From: Ectocarpus siliculosus
Lineage: Eukaryota; Sar; Phaeophyceae; Ectocarpales; Ectocarpaceae
Direction: 5' to 3'
NCBI GenBank assembly: GCA_000310025.1
Contig: FN649733.1
Span: 4,418,417 to 4,482,416, forward strand
Length of the DNA: 64,000 nt
Within the stretch, counting starts at the first letter, position 1. Each line of letters starts with the position of its first letter. The notes beneath the pieces were generated by a model. The model was not told where the DNA came from. It did no database searches and worked only from the letters and a program-made list of their open reading frames with translations. The position numbers and the translations under genes are program-made. Of the stretch, positions 1 through 12,700 are shown in pieces.

Positions 1-741
1 AATAAATGGTCATATAATCCCGGCGCCCAACGACTCCAAAACCCGCAGAAAAAACCGTGTACCGCACATACCCGCACGACACACCAGTACCGCACATACC
101 CCACAGTAGCCACACAAAACCACCAACGCTTGTTGACGGGCACATTGCCTCGAAGGATACCAATCTCCGACAGCCTCCTCCGTAGATCGCGGCGAAAAAC
201 CAACCGCCGTGCCCTGCCTTCCTGACCACACACAACACAACTCACCCACGCACCACACGGCGGTCATCATGCTGGCGTGTGGCAAACATTACAAAGACGC
301 GTCGCCATTTGCGGGTGTTGCGCCTCCTGTGTGCCCGTTGGCTAATTTCACCAGTCAGTCTAATTTCACGTATTTGTCAACTCGTGGGCCCGGGCTCCTC
401 CTCTCCTAGAGGGGGTCGAACTCGCTCGATCCGCGACTTAGCTCGCTATGGTGCTCGTACATAAGGTAGCGACAGAGAGACAAAACGGGCACGACGACCT
501 GCCTCATGCTTCCGAGGCACAGCAGCACAGCAGCACAGCAGCAGCAGCAGAGCACGGCGGATGGTTTCGCCGCGATCTACGGAGGAGGCTGTCGGAGATT
601 GGTATCCTTTGAGGCAATGTGCCCGTCAACGAGCGTTGGTGGTTTGTGTGGGTGTGTCGTGCGGGTATGTGCGGTACACGGTTTTTTCTGCGGGTTTTGG
701 AGTCGTCGGGCGCCGGGATTATATTTAATTAAGGAATAATA
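1..741. repeat. Long inverted repeat, foldback or MITE-like element
   Basis: Bases about 1-214 are the reverse complement of bases about 553-741, nearly identical over about 190 bp. Both arms share blocks such as ccggcgccc, a purine-rich ctccaaaacccgcag block and the gatctacggaggaggctg block. The left arm carries an extra stretch of about 25 bp (near 85-110) that is a partial duplication of the neighbouring gtaccgcacatacc sequence. The right arm is interrupted by an AT-rich insert (about 727-747) before the matching atgaccatt. The central 340 bp have no convincing protein. This is the layout of a foldback transposon or a MITE with long terminal inverted repeats. The left end is cut by the window edge, so target-site duplications cannot be checked. 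Confidence 0.75.
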
Positions 742-3713
742 AAAACATGACCATTTCTGGGTACAAAATCGACCACTTCCGGGTACACTAGTAACAACCA
801 ATATCGGTTACACCGAGGGTCCTAATTCCAGCGAAAGGTGTACCCGATGGTTTTTTGTTCAGAAATGGGTACAATGGTGTTTCGGCCAATCAGCTGACAG
901 CCTGGGCGTGCAAGCGTCTTGATTTCTAGCTTTACCCGAAATTGGTGATAAAAGTACCCGGGTATACCCGTTTCTGGTTACTGGTCAAACCAGGACAGGG
1001 GGCACAAAGAAAGGCTGAAAACTTAACGCCGTTTCTCGGAGTTTTATTTGAAACTTTGCACACATGTGCATTGTGTTGGTGCGAAACGCTGTGCGGAGGG
1101 GGCTTGTGAATTTTCTTCCATGGTCGCCGGTTATTCGAGGTCCTAGGAGTTGCACATGACCCCGAAACCTCTACAGCAGTACGACCCCGGATATCCGGCG
1201 ACAGGGGGGGAAAAAAGGGCCCTCCGCACATACATGGTTTCGTACTATCTGTGCACAACCCAATCTATAACTCCTAAAAACGGCGTGAAGTTGTCATGTT
1301 GAATACTTCGAAGTATTTCTTGCGTCCTTTCCTTGAACCAGATATCTACGGTAGGTAGTGAGTATGTGCACACAGCAGTGTAGTTAGTTGCCATCGCCCC
1401 TCTCTCGGGTTGATGAACCTTTTTTGCCGTTGGACCAAGTTGGACAGCAAGCAGCGGAACAACATTGCGTCTCCGTCCGATGAGGCCGCGGGTCACCTCT
1501 TGTTGTACCAAGTGAGCGCCTTTCAGGTAGTATGCAGAGATTTATTTAAGCTGTTACGGCTCTGTGTTTTCCCACACCGGGGGGATTGGGCCATGGCGTG
1601 TGAGTTTTACGGATGTACGAGACGTTGCTGCTGCGTGTTTCAGCCGCGGTGTGTGCGTGGGTGCATATGGATGTTTTCTGGTACAGCAGTCAGTACGCGG
1701 ACGTGCACTGCGTAGCTTCTTCTACTGTGGGTATATCTCGAATGGGTAGTCTTTCTGTGCGTCTATTTATTTTCTGTTTCCTTAATTCTTAATCGAGAGG
1801 CCGTGGGTCAGGACACATCATCTTTTATAGGTGCGTGCACAAGCTAAATGAAACAGCAGGAGTAGAACAGGAAGCTCGAGTTTGTGATGCGTCAAGAGCA
1901 CGGTTTCATCAAAGGGTGGTGCCAGATGAATGAAAAGCAGGGAGCAGGACCGCATCTTGGAGAGTGGCGTTACTCAGCTGACACGGCGGGCTGGCGGCAT
2001 ACATAGTCTAGACACACACACGTACACTACATAGTTCAAGGTCGATCCACATGTATGTACAACTGTAGTCTACAATGTCCCGTCCTCTCCAACCAACCCA
2101 TGGCAGGCAGGTTGTGATCGGTGCAACTCCCAACGTACAGCAGTAGTACACCCATATCAGAGGCACCCACTGTTCTGTATAATCAGGCTTACCGCTGTTC
2201 ACCAGAGAGGTGTTTTTATTGATGCGGACGATGTGGACGATGCGGATGCATAGGTCCTGGAGCAAGACAGGCGCTGCTGTGGTGTGTTTCGTGTTGTATG
2301 GGCTGGCGGGTCTGTCGTACGGGCGCCTCAACCTGCAGAAAGAAAAATCTCGAAATGTTCCCCGTGGTGCTGTCATCTCTCACCTTCTCCTGAGGTGCTC
2401 ACCTCCCTGTTAACCACGTCGTCACCGAACCAACGCACAGGTTTTGAATCCTACATCAGCTTCTGGTTATTCCATTGGCCATTGCATTGGCTAGGGCTAG
2501 GGCTGTAACGAAGAACTCCATTCAGCAGGAGTTCCGAACGGAAACAACAATGATCCGAAAGCCCAGCTGAAGATGCATGATGCATTCACTACTGCTGTAA
2601 TACGAAGTATGTCTCGATGTCTCGACGCCCCAATTCTCCCTACGTTGCACACAGGGCAGCTACCCATGCGCCCGTACTCCACACCTCCCCACCGGGCTGT
2701 CCCCATCCTTTAGAAGAGGCCGTGTGCATTGATTTATGTGAATACCATCAACTTTGAATATTACGCCTTTCCGCAATCTGGGGTCCCACAGGAGGAAGGC
2801 CACACAGGAGTCTGCACTCAGAAGAGGAGAAGACGAAACAGAAGAAATCGTCAACCCATCATTAACTTTATCAACCCATCCTTAACTTTATAAAGTCCAG
2901 TGGCGATCGTTCGCGCGCTGAATCGCGTCGCTTGCTCGCGAAAGGCGCAGTTGACGTTACGGGGCCGCATCGGGTTAGAAAATGTTCATTACAGAACTAC
3001 AGCAGTGCCGGCCTCGCACGGTTCTGTCTCCGGAGTTATCGCACAGCATTCCGGCGTCATCGCTGTTGCGATAAACATGAAACAGCGAAAAAGTTGCAAA
3101 AGAAAAACGACCGTGGAAAAAAAAAACGACCGCGGGGTGCGATGACATGGTATATGGCGGTAGTCTACATGCTTTTTATAGGACAACTACAGTAAAAATT
3201 CTCAAGACATTTCGTGAAGACATTTCGTGAAGTGTGTTGAAGATTGAGTGACACCAGCTACAAGACGATCTTTGTCTCAGTCTCAGGTTTTAGCTATTCC
3301 AGTCGGAAGGAAAACACCGAACCGCGCACACATGATGAGGAGACTTGCCTTTTCGAGGTTACGACGTAGCGCTTCTACTAACATTAGACTACAACGACCA
3401 ACGGAGTTGAAGCCGCGTCAGAAATAACCAAATACCAGCCCACGTGAATCGCATACCTCCGTGGTCTGCCTATCCAATGAACAGGCCACGCACAGCATGT
3501 GAGCGAACCCAACGCTGACACCCACTCAATCCTCAATCGACAGTAACAACAGATCACCCCCTGAGAGAGGCTACAAGGCCTACGCATAAACACACCTTCT
3601 TCGAAATCTAGCCTACCATCTCGAAAATCTCCGACTTGAACACAAACCAAAAGCAGCTATTTGGCTTTGCGCGCAACAAGCGAAACGATAGAAGCTCTCT
3701 TCCGACATGCCAA
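742..3713. other. Non-coding stretch 5' of the window's first gene
   Basis: I recognise no gene here. The first 250 bases hold a cluster of GGGTAC or GTACCC words (near 759, 784, 838, 866, 955 and 962), possibly a transposon end. Four copies of the dispersed ACTGCTGTA word lie at 1,172, 1,682, 2,136 and 2,998. The open frames are short, lack composition bias and have no family features. The last part, up to 3,713, is the 3' flank of the CTC1-like gene on the minus strand. Confidence 0.5.
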
Positions 3714-6700
3714 TCAAAGCTCTCCTAGCCTGGCCAACACTGCGTACGCCTCGCCCCTGGCGTCGACTACCTCCAGCCCAGAGCCCTGCAGCACCAGCTT
3801 CGGCAAGGTAAGGGTCTCCATCCCCTCACCCATCACGTCCACCACGGCCGACCCATACCCTCCTCCTCTGCTGCCGCCCCCGCGGGGAAACGTCTGCACG
3901 CAGCTCGCGGACACGTGTCCCGCTCTCGAGGAGCAGCTTGCCCTCCCCGCCGCCGCCGCCAGAGCCGCCCGTGCTTGCGCGAGGGCGGGGGGCGGTGCCG
4001 GCCCTACGGCGGAAGCCAAAGCGCTGTTGCTGTGGCCACCAGACTGACCTGAGAAGCTCTGGGCAAGGAGTACGGGGGGAGGGGGGGAGCGAGGGTGGTG
4101 GTGCGCTTATTCTCCCTTATGCATGGCCATACATGTAGCAACATGTCCGCCTTGCGAAGTTCAGGAAGCCAGGACAGAGTTCGTCCGGGAAATGCAAGCC
4201 TTGCACCAGGAGCAAAGCTTGGCGAGGGGATCAAAGAGAACGGACATTGCAATAATTTGGGTGTTCCCTTTTCGACACAGCGCCCAGTGTACGCCACTGC
4301 GGCGATTGAGGGCGCGGTGAAGTTAGAGTCAGTAGTCACTCGTACTCATCGGGCCTGTGGCGTAGCTGGTGCATCAGCGCTGCGTGAGGGCACGCATAAC
4401 ATGTTGCTTGGTGAGAAGAGCGCTGGGTGCGAGAGGATGAAGGTGTGGGAACTCGCTTGTCGCCGCTCCGGGGTTGTGCAACGATTAGCCTGGTGTTCTT
4501 CGGGAAGTCAAGTTACATACCAACCTGCGCGATGCTGTCATGCGAAACAGATGCGGATGAAACATGTGCACACAGCCGTGTAGAACATCGACCGTTATCT
4601 TCCACATTGTTTCGGACTACAAGCTGAAGGTTTAACTGAGGAGCTAGCTGCTGTGATCAAAACACAACTTTCCTCTTACCACTGGGCCGTGCCGCCGGGC
4701 GGCCTCCTCGATGCCGTTCCTGGCGATTGTGGATATCTTGAGTAGCTTCACCACGTCCTCACCATCGAGAAGCACCAAAGCCTGGGTCGGGAACCCACGC
4801 AAGGACAAAAAACAAGGAAAGAATGTTCACTCGGAATACAAACAAGGAGCGCTGTCTTGTGGTTTTGAACAACTACAACTGCAGTCGTGCTGCTCCCAAG
4901 GAATGCTGGCCCTGGGCCTGGACAACTGTCTGTATGCTGTGCCACATCAGGCGCGGAAATAACTCATTGCATCGGTATCATGCCGTTATCCGTGTTTCCT
5001 CGATGGGCTTCGACGAAGCTTACGGTCAACGCGCCAGGGCAGCGTCCCTTATTTCAGGTACAGACACTACACGCGTTGGAGTGGCCGGTAATCACACTCG
5101 AGGACACTGGCGGCCAGATTCCTCTGCCCGAGGGAGTATCGCTCCCAATAAACGGCACCCAAGTGCCGGGACTACCCACATGATACATTCGACTTGGTCG
5201 TGCCATCACCAACCTTTGTTGCGCTATCCTTACTAATTGATCAATGGGGGGACAACCTTTGTGATTGTGAAGTGCTCTATGGATAGGATACATGTAGACG
5301 GGCTTGACGCTGTTGCCCCCCTTCCCTGTACCTGTGCGGTGCCGTCATCGATGTTGGCCGAGCCCTCCCAGCGCACTTCCCAGTTCGAAGACACATCGCA
5401 CCTCCCCCAACACCGACCGAAGGAGAGGTCCTTCTCTCGGACCTTTAGTTGACGGCACATCCACAGAAGTTACACAGAATATAGATACCGGTATAGAGTA
5501 GATTGTAGGGTTGCCGAACGTCATGTATATGCAGTAGTACGTTTTTGGCTGATGGTGTATTCCACCCAAGTACATCAATCTTTTGCACGGCGGTGGCCAA
5601 AACGTTTCTGTTGCAGGGAGTCTATCTGTGCTGATGGTACTACAGTATCGTCGCAAGCACGGTGCCCTTCTCTCTCCACCGACCAAGAAGGCCTACCTAC
5701 AGCAGTCACGCAGGGTCAAAGTTCTACGTTTGTGGCGGTGTAGTCAGGCGGCAGGCGCAAGAGGGCTGGGTGTTGCAAAACTCACCGGGCCGCAGTTCTT
5801 GCACCAGGTAGCGGCTTTGGCAAACCTGACGCAGACGACAGAGAGGCAAGAGAAATTTGTTGTTGCACGAACCAATATCCCGTGCTTGAACATCGTCCCG
5901 AGCGTGGGGGATGAACTCGAAGTAGCCCCCGGTGCCTCCATCGCCGCCGGTTGTTGCGACACTGATCTTGGTGGCGCTCTCAGAACCGGTTCTGAAACCT
6001 GTCCTGGGAGCGTCTGCTCTGCCCACGTCGATACCTCTTTTGACGATGCTTTCGGGATTAGGTCCATACCGAGATCTCGAACAGGCGCAGTCGCTGTACG
6101 ACGACCAGCCGAGGTGTTTTCGCGTGACGAGAGGGGGGACGGTGGGACCGACCCACCCCCGACTCTCGCTCGTTTCCTAACGGCACCGCCGTTTCCCCCG
6201 GGGCAAGCCCATGACCTGGCAGCAGCGTCCGCAACACTCGCACCGTTGTCGCCCCCATCGCAACAAATAGTGTGGTTGGGTGGGGGGGAGGGAGGCGCAT
6301 CCGCGGGGTGCGTGTCGAGCAAGACCACGCGCCCACCCCTCGTTGCTCGAATCACGCCGCGTCCGCTGGCCATCACCATTGGATCCACGCTCTCATGACC
6401 GCTACAACCCCCACCCCCACTGCTCCCGCGTATTCTTTGGCAAGTGTTGATCCCGCTGTGGTCGGCGTCGTCCCTTGCAAATGAGGTTACCGGTCTGGTT
6501 CTGGGTCTAGGGAACAACAGCAGGGGGGCTGACGACGGACTGTGTCCAACTCCATCCGAGCGGACAGAGTCGTCGGAGGAATTCATAAAGGTAGTGCTGG
6601 CACGGCCGCCGCCAGCTGCTGCTGCTGCTGCCGCTGTCGCTGTTGTTGCTTGGCAAGCTGGTACGGGCATGGACACGAGGTGTCCTGGTTCATGGCCGAG

Positions 6701-9700
6701 ACGGGTGGTGCTACTGACCCCCCGCACTGACGGGGGATGGGGAGGAGCTGACCAGCCCAGCGCAGGGAGGTTCTCCGGTGGGGGAGGTAGTGCAAGAGAC
6801 AGAACCTGACAAGTAGGGACAAACAAAAGACGGGAAAAAACAACACCAATGACAATGGACGTGAAAAATGGTGCAGCCGAACAACAGCAACAACAAAAAC
6901 AGAAGCAGAAGCAGAAGCAGAAGCAGTCAAACAATGACGGCAGGTATCGACAGAAAAACAGTGACAAGCTATCGGAACAATTCGAGGGCCGGGAGTGCCG
7001 GCGGTTTCGAGGGACGTAGCGGGTGTTTCAACTGCTTGGAGTTACCCAGTCGCGTGTCAGGATCTACAAAAGATTATGTGCACATGCACCGGGACCGCAT
7101 TACGGCAACGTACGAGGTGCTGCGGGAGCGCGTACACTGACATGCACACAACAGACTTGCTTCATAGGATACAACAACAACAGCAACTGCACGAGCAACA
7201 GGACATGCTCGCCCTCACCCGTACGGTCCCGCCGCCGGCTCTAGCCACCGCCAGGTAGACGCTCTTGCCGTTACCAGAGAGCCTCCTGCAAACTCCTTCC
7301 ACCTGAACACCACGTCAACAGTATATGGGGAAACAGCAGTGATGGCCGTGGGAATGGCACGGTCAACAAGCGCCCACCAGCTCAATTTCTCTAGGCGGAA
7401 ACAATCGTAGTCACTATTGTAGTGTTCCTGAAGGCGGTGGCAACAAAATACATCACGTTGCAGGGCTCAGGTCAGGAAACCTTGCAGCGATGCAAAGTCC
7501 CACGATGTCGAGCCGAGCCACACGCCACGCTTGCGACTACCGCCACACCGCCACAGATCGGACCAGGGTACGTTTGTGGGGAGCGGGGACCGCCTGGCGG
7601 GGTCATCATCATCACCGTGCTGTGGCAGAGGAACGAATGGCCACGCAGACGCAGCGGCCGCATCCTACCAATCCAAACATTTCTGTCATCGAGTCCAGGA
7701 AAAACAAATATGGATAAGCGCCATCATATCTAACTGCATTGCAACAGCCACCTTGGGTGCGTATTGTATGTCCAGCCGCATGTCCATGGCTGCGCATAGA
7801 CAGAGTCTCTGTCGTTGTGGCCTCGGCGTGAGAAGCTAGGAACACCCATCTTCGTAGCACCTTCCAAGCTACAGCACCGCTCAAACAACCGCCACTCACG
7901 CTGAGCCGCCCGTCAGCACCACAGACATCACCTGCTGAAAAATACATCACCACACAGCACCAAGAAGGACGAAGTCCCACACGCTCAAGAAACACACCTG
8001 TACTGTACAAAACCCCGGAACCATCCCCACGGGCCACGCCTCCGGGGAAACCCCGAGGTAGACGCTGATCTTGTCCGCGGCGTGCTCCAGTGTCAGACAA
8101 AGCTGCACTCGCTCCTCAGATAGCACCTCGAACATGTCTACTTCCGACGTAGTGGATGCGCCTAAATCGCCTGCGACATAGCAGGTCGCCATGGTGGTGT
8201 AGAGCTGTGAGGCGAAATGGACTCCTGCGTCAGCTCACACCAGTGGTGGCATACTCCTGCGTCTTGCGGGAGGGGGGTTCGTGCAAGTCGCGCTTTTGTT
8301 TCTCAAGGTACCGTGCCGCTTCGTAGAAGTAACATCACACCCTGTTGCTCTGCGTGTGGCACCCTTCTTGGCATCGTTCCGTCCCACCTGATCAAAACCA
8401 TATCATGGTACCAGTTGAACGCTTGCAAGAGGCCAGCGGATTGCCACCACGATGCATACAACCACGAGGGAGCGGTGCGTTGTAAATGACCTCTCCCAGT
8501 ACCCCTTTTACGTCCCCTTCCACAAACCTTTGATGCCGTGGCCTTGGCCCTTGACAGCAGTCACCGCCGCGGGGAGGGCCTTCTGTCGTCGACGTCCGTC
8601 TCCTCCTCCATCAGCAACGGTGCGAAAGCCTACATCTCGTAGGAGACCCCTCACCACCATCGACTCTCGCTCGTGCCCGGAGGCGAGTTTTGGTCCCCCC
8701 GGGCCCCCGCCTCCTCGCCTACCTCTCCTATCGCCCACACCGCCGGAGCTATCGGTCGCTGAGGAGGACGCACCGGCCGCAGCTAGCTGGACGATAAGAG
8801 CCTCGCTCACAGAGAGAATCCGTGGCACTAATGGTCTACGCGGGGATAAATCTCGCTCCTTCTGCTTGCCTGTGGTGCCTGACAAAGCTGTTTGCTCGTC
8901 TTCTCCCGAAGTCGCTCCATGATGCTGGTGCTCAAACCCGAGGTTTGTCCCAGCAGCGGCATTGACGTAGTCGAGGCAGTGTCGTTGGTTTGTCGCTTCG
9001 TCTCGCTTGTTCCTTTCGATTCCGCCGCTAGCACTCTTGCCGCCGCTGCCGCTGCTGCTTTTGTTGCCACTCGTTCTGCTGTTCTTGCCGTTGCTCGACC
9101 TGGGCAACAACGACACGTCTTTCGCCTCCACCACGAGGTAGCTCCGCATCAGAAACCTAACCCCATCAACGGCCCTAACCGTTTCGCACGGGATTGTATA
9201 CCCAACCCCCTCGGCTGTGTCGCCTGGGCTGCTGGTAGTGCGGGGTGGTCGAAACCCATATCGGGGGTACGAAGAGGCACCACCGCCGCCACCGACCCCA
9301 CCGCCCCCACCGCCGCTCGGGCTTGAATGAGTTGGTGATGGCGATGCAGTCTTCTTGCTGGAGGAGGTAGATGTTGGTACTCCGCCTTCAGCGACTGATG
9401 ATTTCGCAGTTGTTGCGGGTGGTCCTGATGAAGCCGCCCCTGCTAATGATGATGGGTCTTTTAGTGCCGAAATTGTGGCTGATGCCTTTGTTGATCTCGG
9501 CGACCCCGTGGGGCCGAGCACAACAACCTCCGTGCAGACGGCATACTTTCGGACGAGAGCAAGGGTTGCATCGGCAGAGACTCCAGCGTCCCCCCGCCCA
9601 GGATGACCTTGATCGCAACCCGTTTGACCTCCTCGTTGGCTGTCACCGTCAAAATCGTCGCTGTGTCTATCCGCTCCAGATACCACCTCCGCCAACTCCG

Positions 9701-12700
9701 GCCCGACCGCAACATCGACCACACGTGTACTCGCATGTGCGCAACCCACCGCACCCGTCGCCCCGCTCGGGCTGGAGGGTCGCGGCGCAGCCAATAGCAC
9801 GACTCTGGCCCACGCCGTTCGGTCTTCAAGCCACAGGCACGCTTGGTTTGATGCCAGCGAACTGTTGGTTGCCGCGTCGCTTCCACCCCGAGCCCTCGGA
9901 GACGCAGAGGAGTTATCCTTAGAACTTGGCCTCAGCGAAGGGACGCCGTGGATGCTTTTCTCACCGCTCGGTTGCTTCCGGCTCTCCACCGCTGCGGCAA
10001 CAGTATCAGGTCGCTCAGCGAGAGATGACTCCATCGTTGAAGTTTTGACTTCTGCTGCTGCTGCTGCTGCCGCTGCCGCTCCTGCTGCTGCCGCGGGTGC
10101 TGCTTCTCCTTTTGCTTGTTCTCTCTTATCGCTGCGCGGAATATGCAGCCAGACCAACAGGCCTTCTTCTCTGTCTGCTCTCGAGCCGAAGGGGGTTCTC
10201 ACCGTGAAAGTGGCGTTCTTCATCGCTCCTGCTGCTGATGTTCGTGCCATGGCAGTCTTTCCTCCTGTTGAACGGGCGTGGCTCTCGCCACCGCCACCGC
10301 CACTGCCGCCGCACAGAATCGACCGCGACATGATTGATGGCACGATGTCGGCAGCGTGCTCAACTGCCACCTGAAGAAGGGGTCAAAACGGTTGGCATGC
10401 CACCAGCTTCTGTCGGAAAAACAAAACGCGGGCCGCTTTCACATCCATTCTCCTGACAATGAAGGAAGACGGGGGATCAACCAACTAATGGCTTTACCTC
10501 TTAACGGGATCGAGCGCTAGCCAACGTGAAGGTAATCCCCTGCTAATCAGGTGGTGGGATATTGGTTAATGCGGGGTGAAGATGCGCTGTACATGCACAC
10601 CACCTGGTGGCGGCCTGTGGCGGCCTATGCCCTCTTCTTTTGCTTCCTCGGCGACTAGGGCCTTGTTCCTTCGCATGGCTTTTGTGGAACCAACTCCTGT
10701 TGTTCGGCATACTGTAGGTTGACGTAGTGGTTTCGTCCACAAGTGCGGCAGAATACCGCCATTGTAGGCATGCCTCCTCCATGACGGCATCAACTGCGCT
10801 TGACACTACGTGCCGTTGTTCACCTTGTCCCCAACTCCTAGCTTACCTCAAGGGATTCTGAAAGAGGTCTCGCGGCGGCGCGCAGGACTTCTTCGGGAGA
10901 AGGTCGACAGGACGAGCAAGAACAACAGCAGCTCGGGCGAGAGCAGTGCCCATTCGCGCCACCGCTGCAAATTTCGTCTTCATGAGAGTCGCCATGCCAG
11001 CCTTCGTCGGCGCGTTGAATCAACATGTCGTCCTAGGAGGGGCGCGGTAACGGGTATGGGGCGCGCGGGGAGGGGTGAAGCAGCAGACGAAGCAGTGGCG
11101 GAAGTGGCGGCAGTCATGGTAATCGCAGAGCAGCAAAGCGTGGCAGCGGTGAGTGTCAGAACCAAGCCACCATAGATGAGTGTTTCAACAATGTTCATGC
11201 CTAAAAGAGTAGAGGCAGTACACATTGTAGCAGTGCACATGCAAGTGATGGCCTTTCGTTGTCTGTGCAGTCTTCACGTAGTAGATGGCAATGTGAATGT
11301 GAACCACGACAAAATGGGGGGGGGAAAGCGTGCCACTGCTGGCAGGCATTGGGAGCCACAACATAAACCATGTGTACCCACACCAGTGTCTGGCACACAC
11401 AAGCGTGGAGACGCCACCAGCGAATAGAGCTCACATCTGAAAGGATATGTGCCTCTCCATCGCTCCCGTCTTCCGCCGACGTGGAACCACTGTATCCCCC
11501 CTCGTAGCCCCCTTCTCGGTAAAACCCCCTCTTGGGTGTCTTGGGTCTCTCTTCTTCCTGGTCACGTTTGGTTGGCATGTTCCTCCGGCACGAGCCGCAG
11601 CCACTGCTGTCCTGGGCCGGGCCTACGAGATCTACGAGATCTACCGGATCTATGATGCCGCAAACGCCAGGCGGGTGGTTCAAAAACTCCGCGTAAACGT
11701 CCCTGTATGGTCCGCGAAACAACGACAGCAAGTCAGAGAATTGGCCCCGGCGAATGGCAAATGGAGCACGGGGGGCATCGGCACACCATGTCATTTTCGG
11801 TACCCGTGCTGTCAGCAGTGGGGTCATGCACGCACCACACGATCGCCCCACACAACGCGGGTCAGATCACATTTCACTCATGGAACCGGCGATTTCACAT
11901 TGAAGGATCGTATGTAAGGGTGGGTGTGATGTGAGCGGTCTACCCTGCGGGCAGCTACACAGAGAGGGGATCGTGTAGATGGCAGAGACAATGTACTATA
12001 CTATGCTGAGGTGTTGGCCTTCCATGTAGTGACAGTTTTAAGCTTGGTGGATTAACGGCCATCTGCGGGTACTCTAGGCTCGCTCCTAAGCCTCACTTCT
12101 ACAAGTACCCGACCCGACCTTGACAAACCTACTTCTCCTCAGCTTTACCTCCGTCGACATTTTCCGTGTCAAACATGTAAACCTGGTACCTTGTCGGCTG
12201 GCTATTTCGTTATTTCCTCCCGACCTTGACGTTCGGCTGCCTGGCCCCTCCTCCCTCTCATTCTTCCCTCTCTGCATTGGCAAAAAGTGATTATATATTG
12301 TTTCCCATGAGACCACCACTCATTCGTGTACCCATGTCTCTTACCTCTTACGCAGTCTCATCGCCCTCATATCTTGTCCGAACACCCACCGACACACCCT
12401 CTCTTCCCACGTCGCGGCCATCGACACCCCCCATGTCAGTACGTCTGCCCCCGCTGCCGCTGTGTCTGTTCCGCCCATCTTCTCACCACCACTCCCCGAC
12501 CCGCCTCCCCCAGCCATTCTTTGACTTGATCGCGACCTAGACAATTGCCCAGCGGTGACCAAACCCGAAGGCTGGAGAGGGGAAGGAGAGGGAGAGGGAG
12601 GATGCCTTGGCAGACCAGTGCCGGTAGCACTAGCACCGCCAGCGTTGCCCGCTGCCGCTGCGGTTGGGCCTCGAGGAGACCCGGAGGAGGAGGAACTTGA

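Noticed and set aside
3661-4047. 128-codon plus-strand frame
   Set aside because: Antisense to the last CTC1-like exon (4058-3714), which joins in phase to the exons before it.
5583-6398. 271-codon open frame on the plus strand
   Set aside because: It is antisense to the large CTC1-like exon 6805-5786. Its length follows from the GC-rich low-complexity composition of that exon; no domain or splice context of its own.
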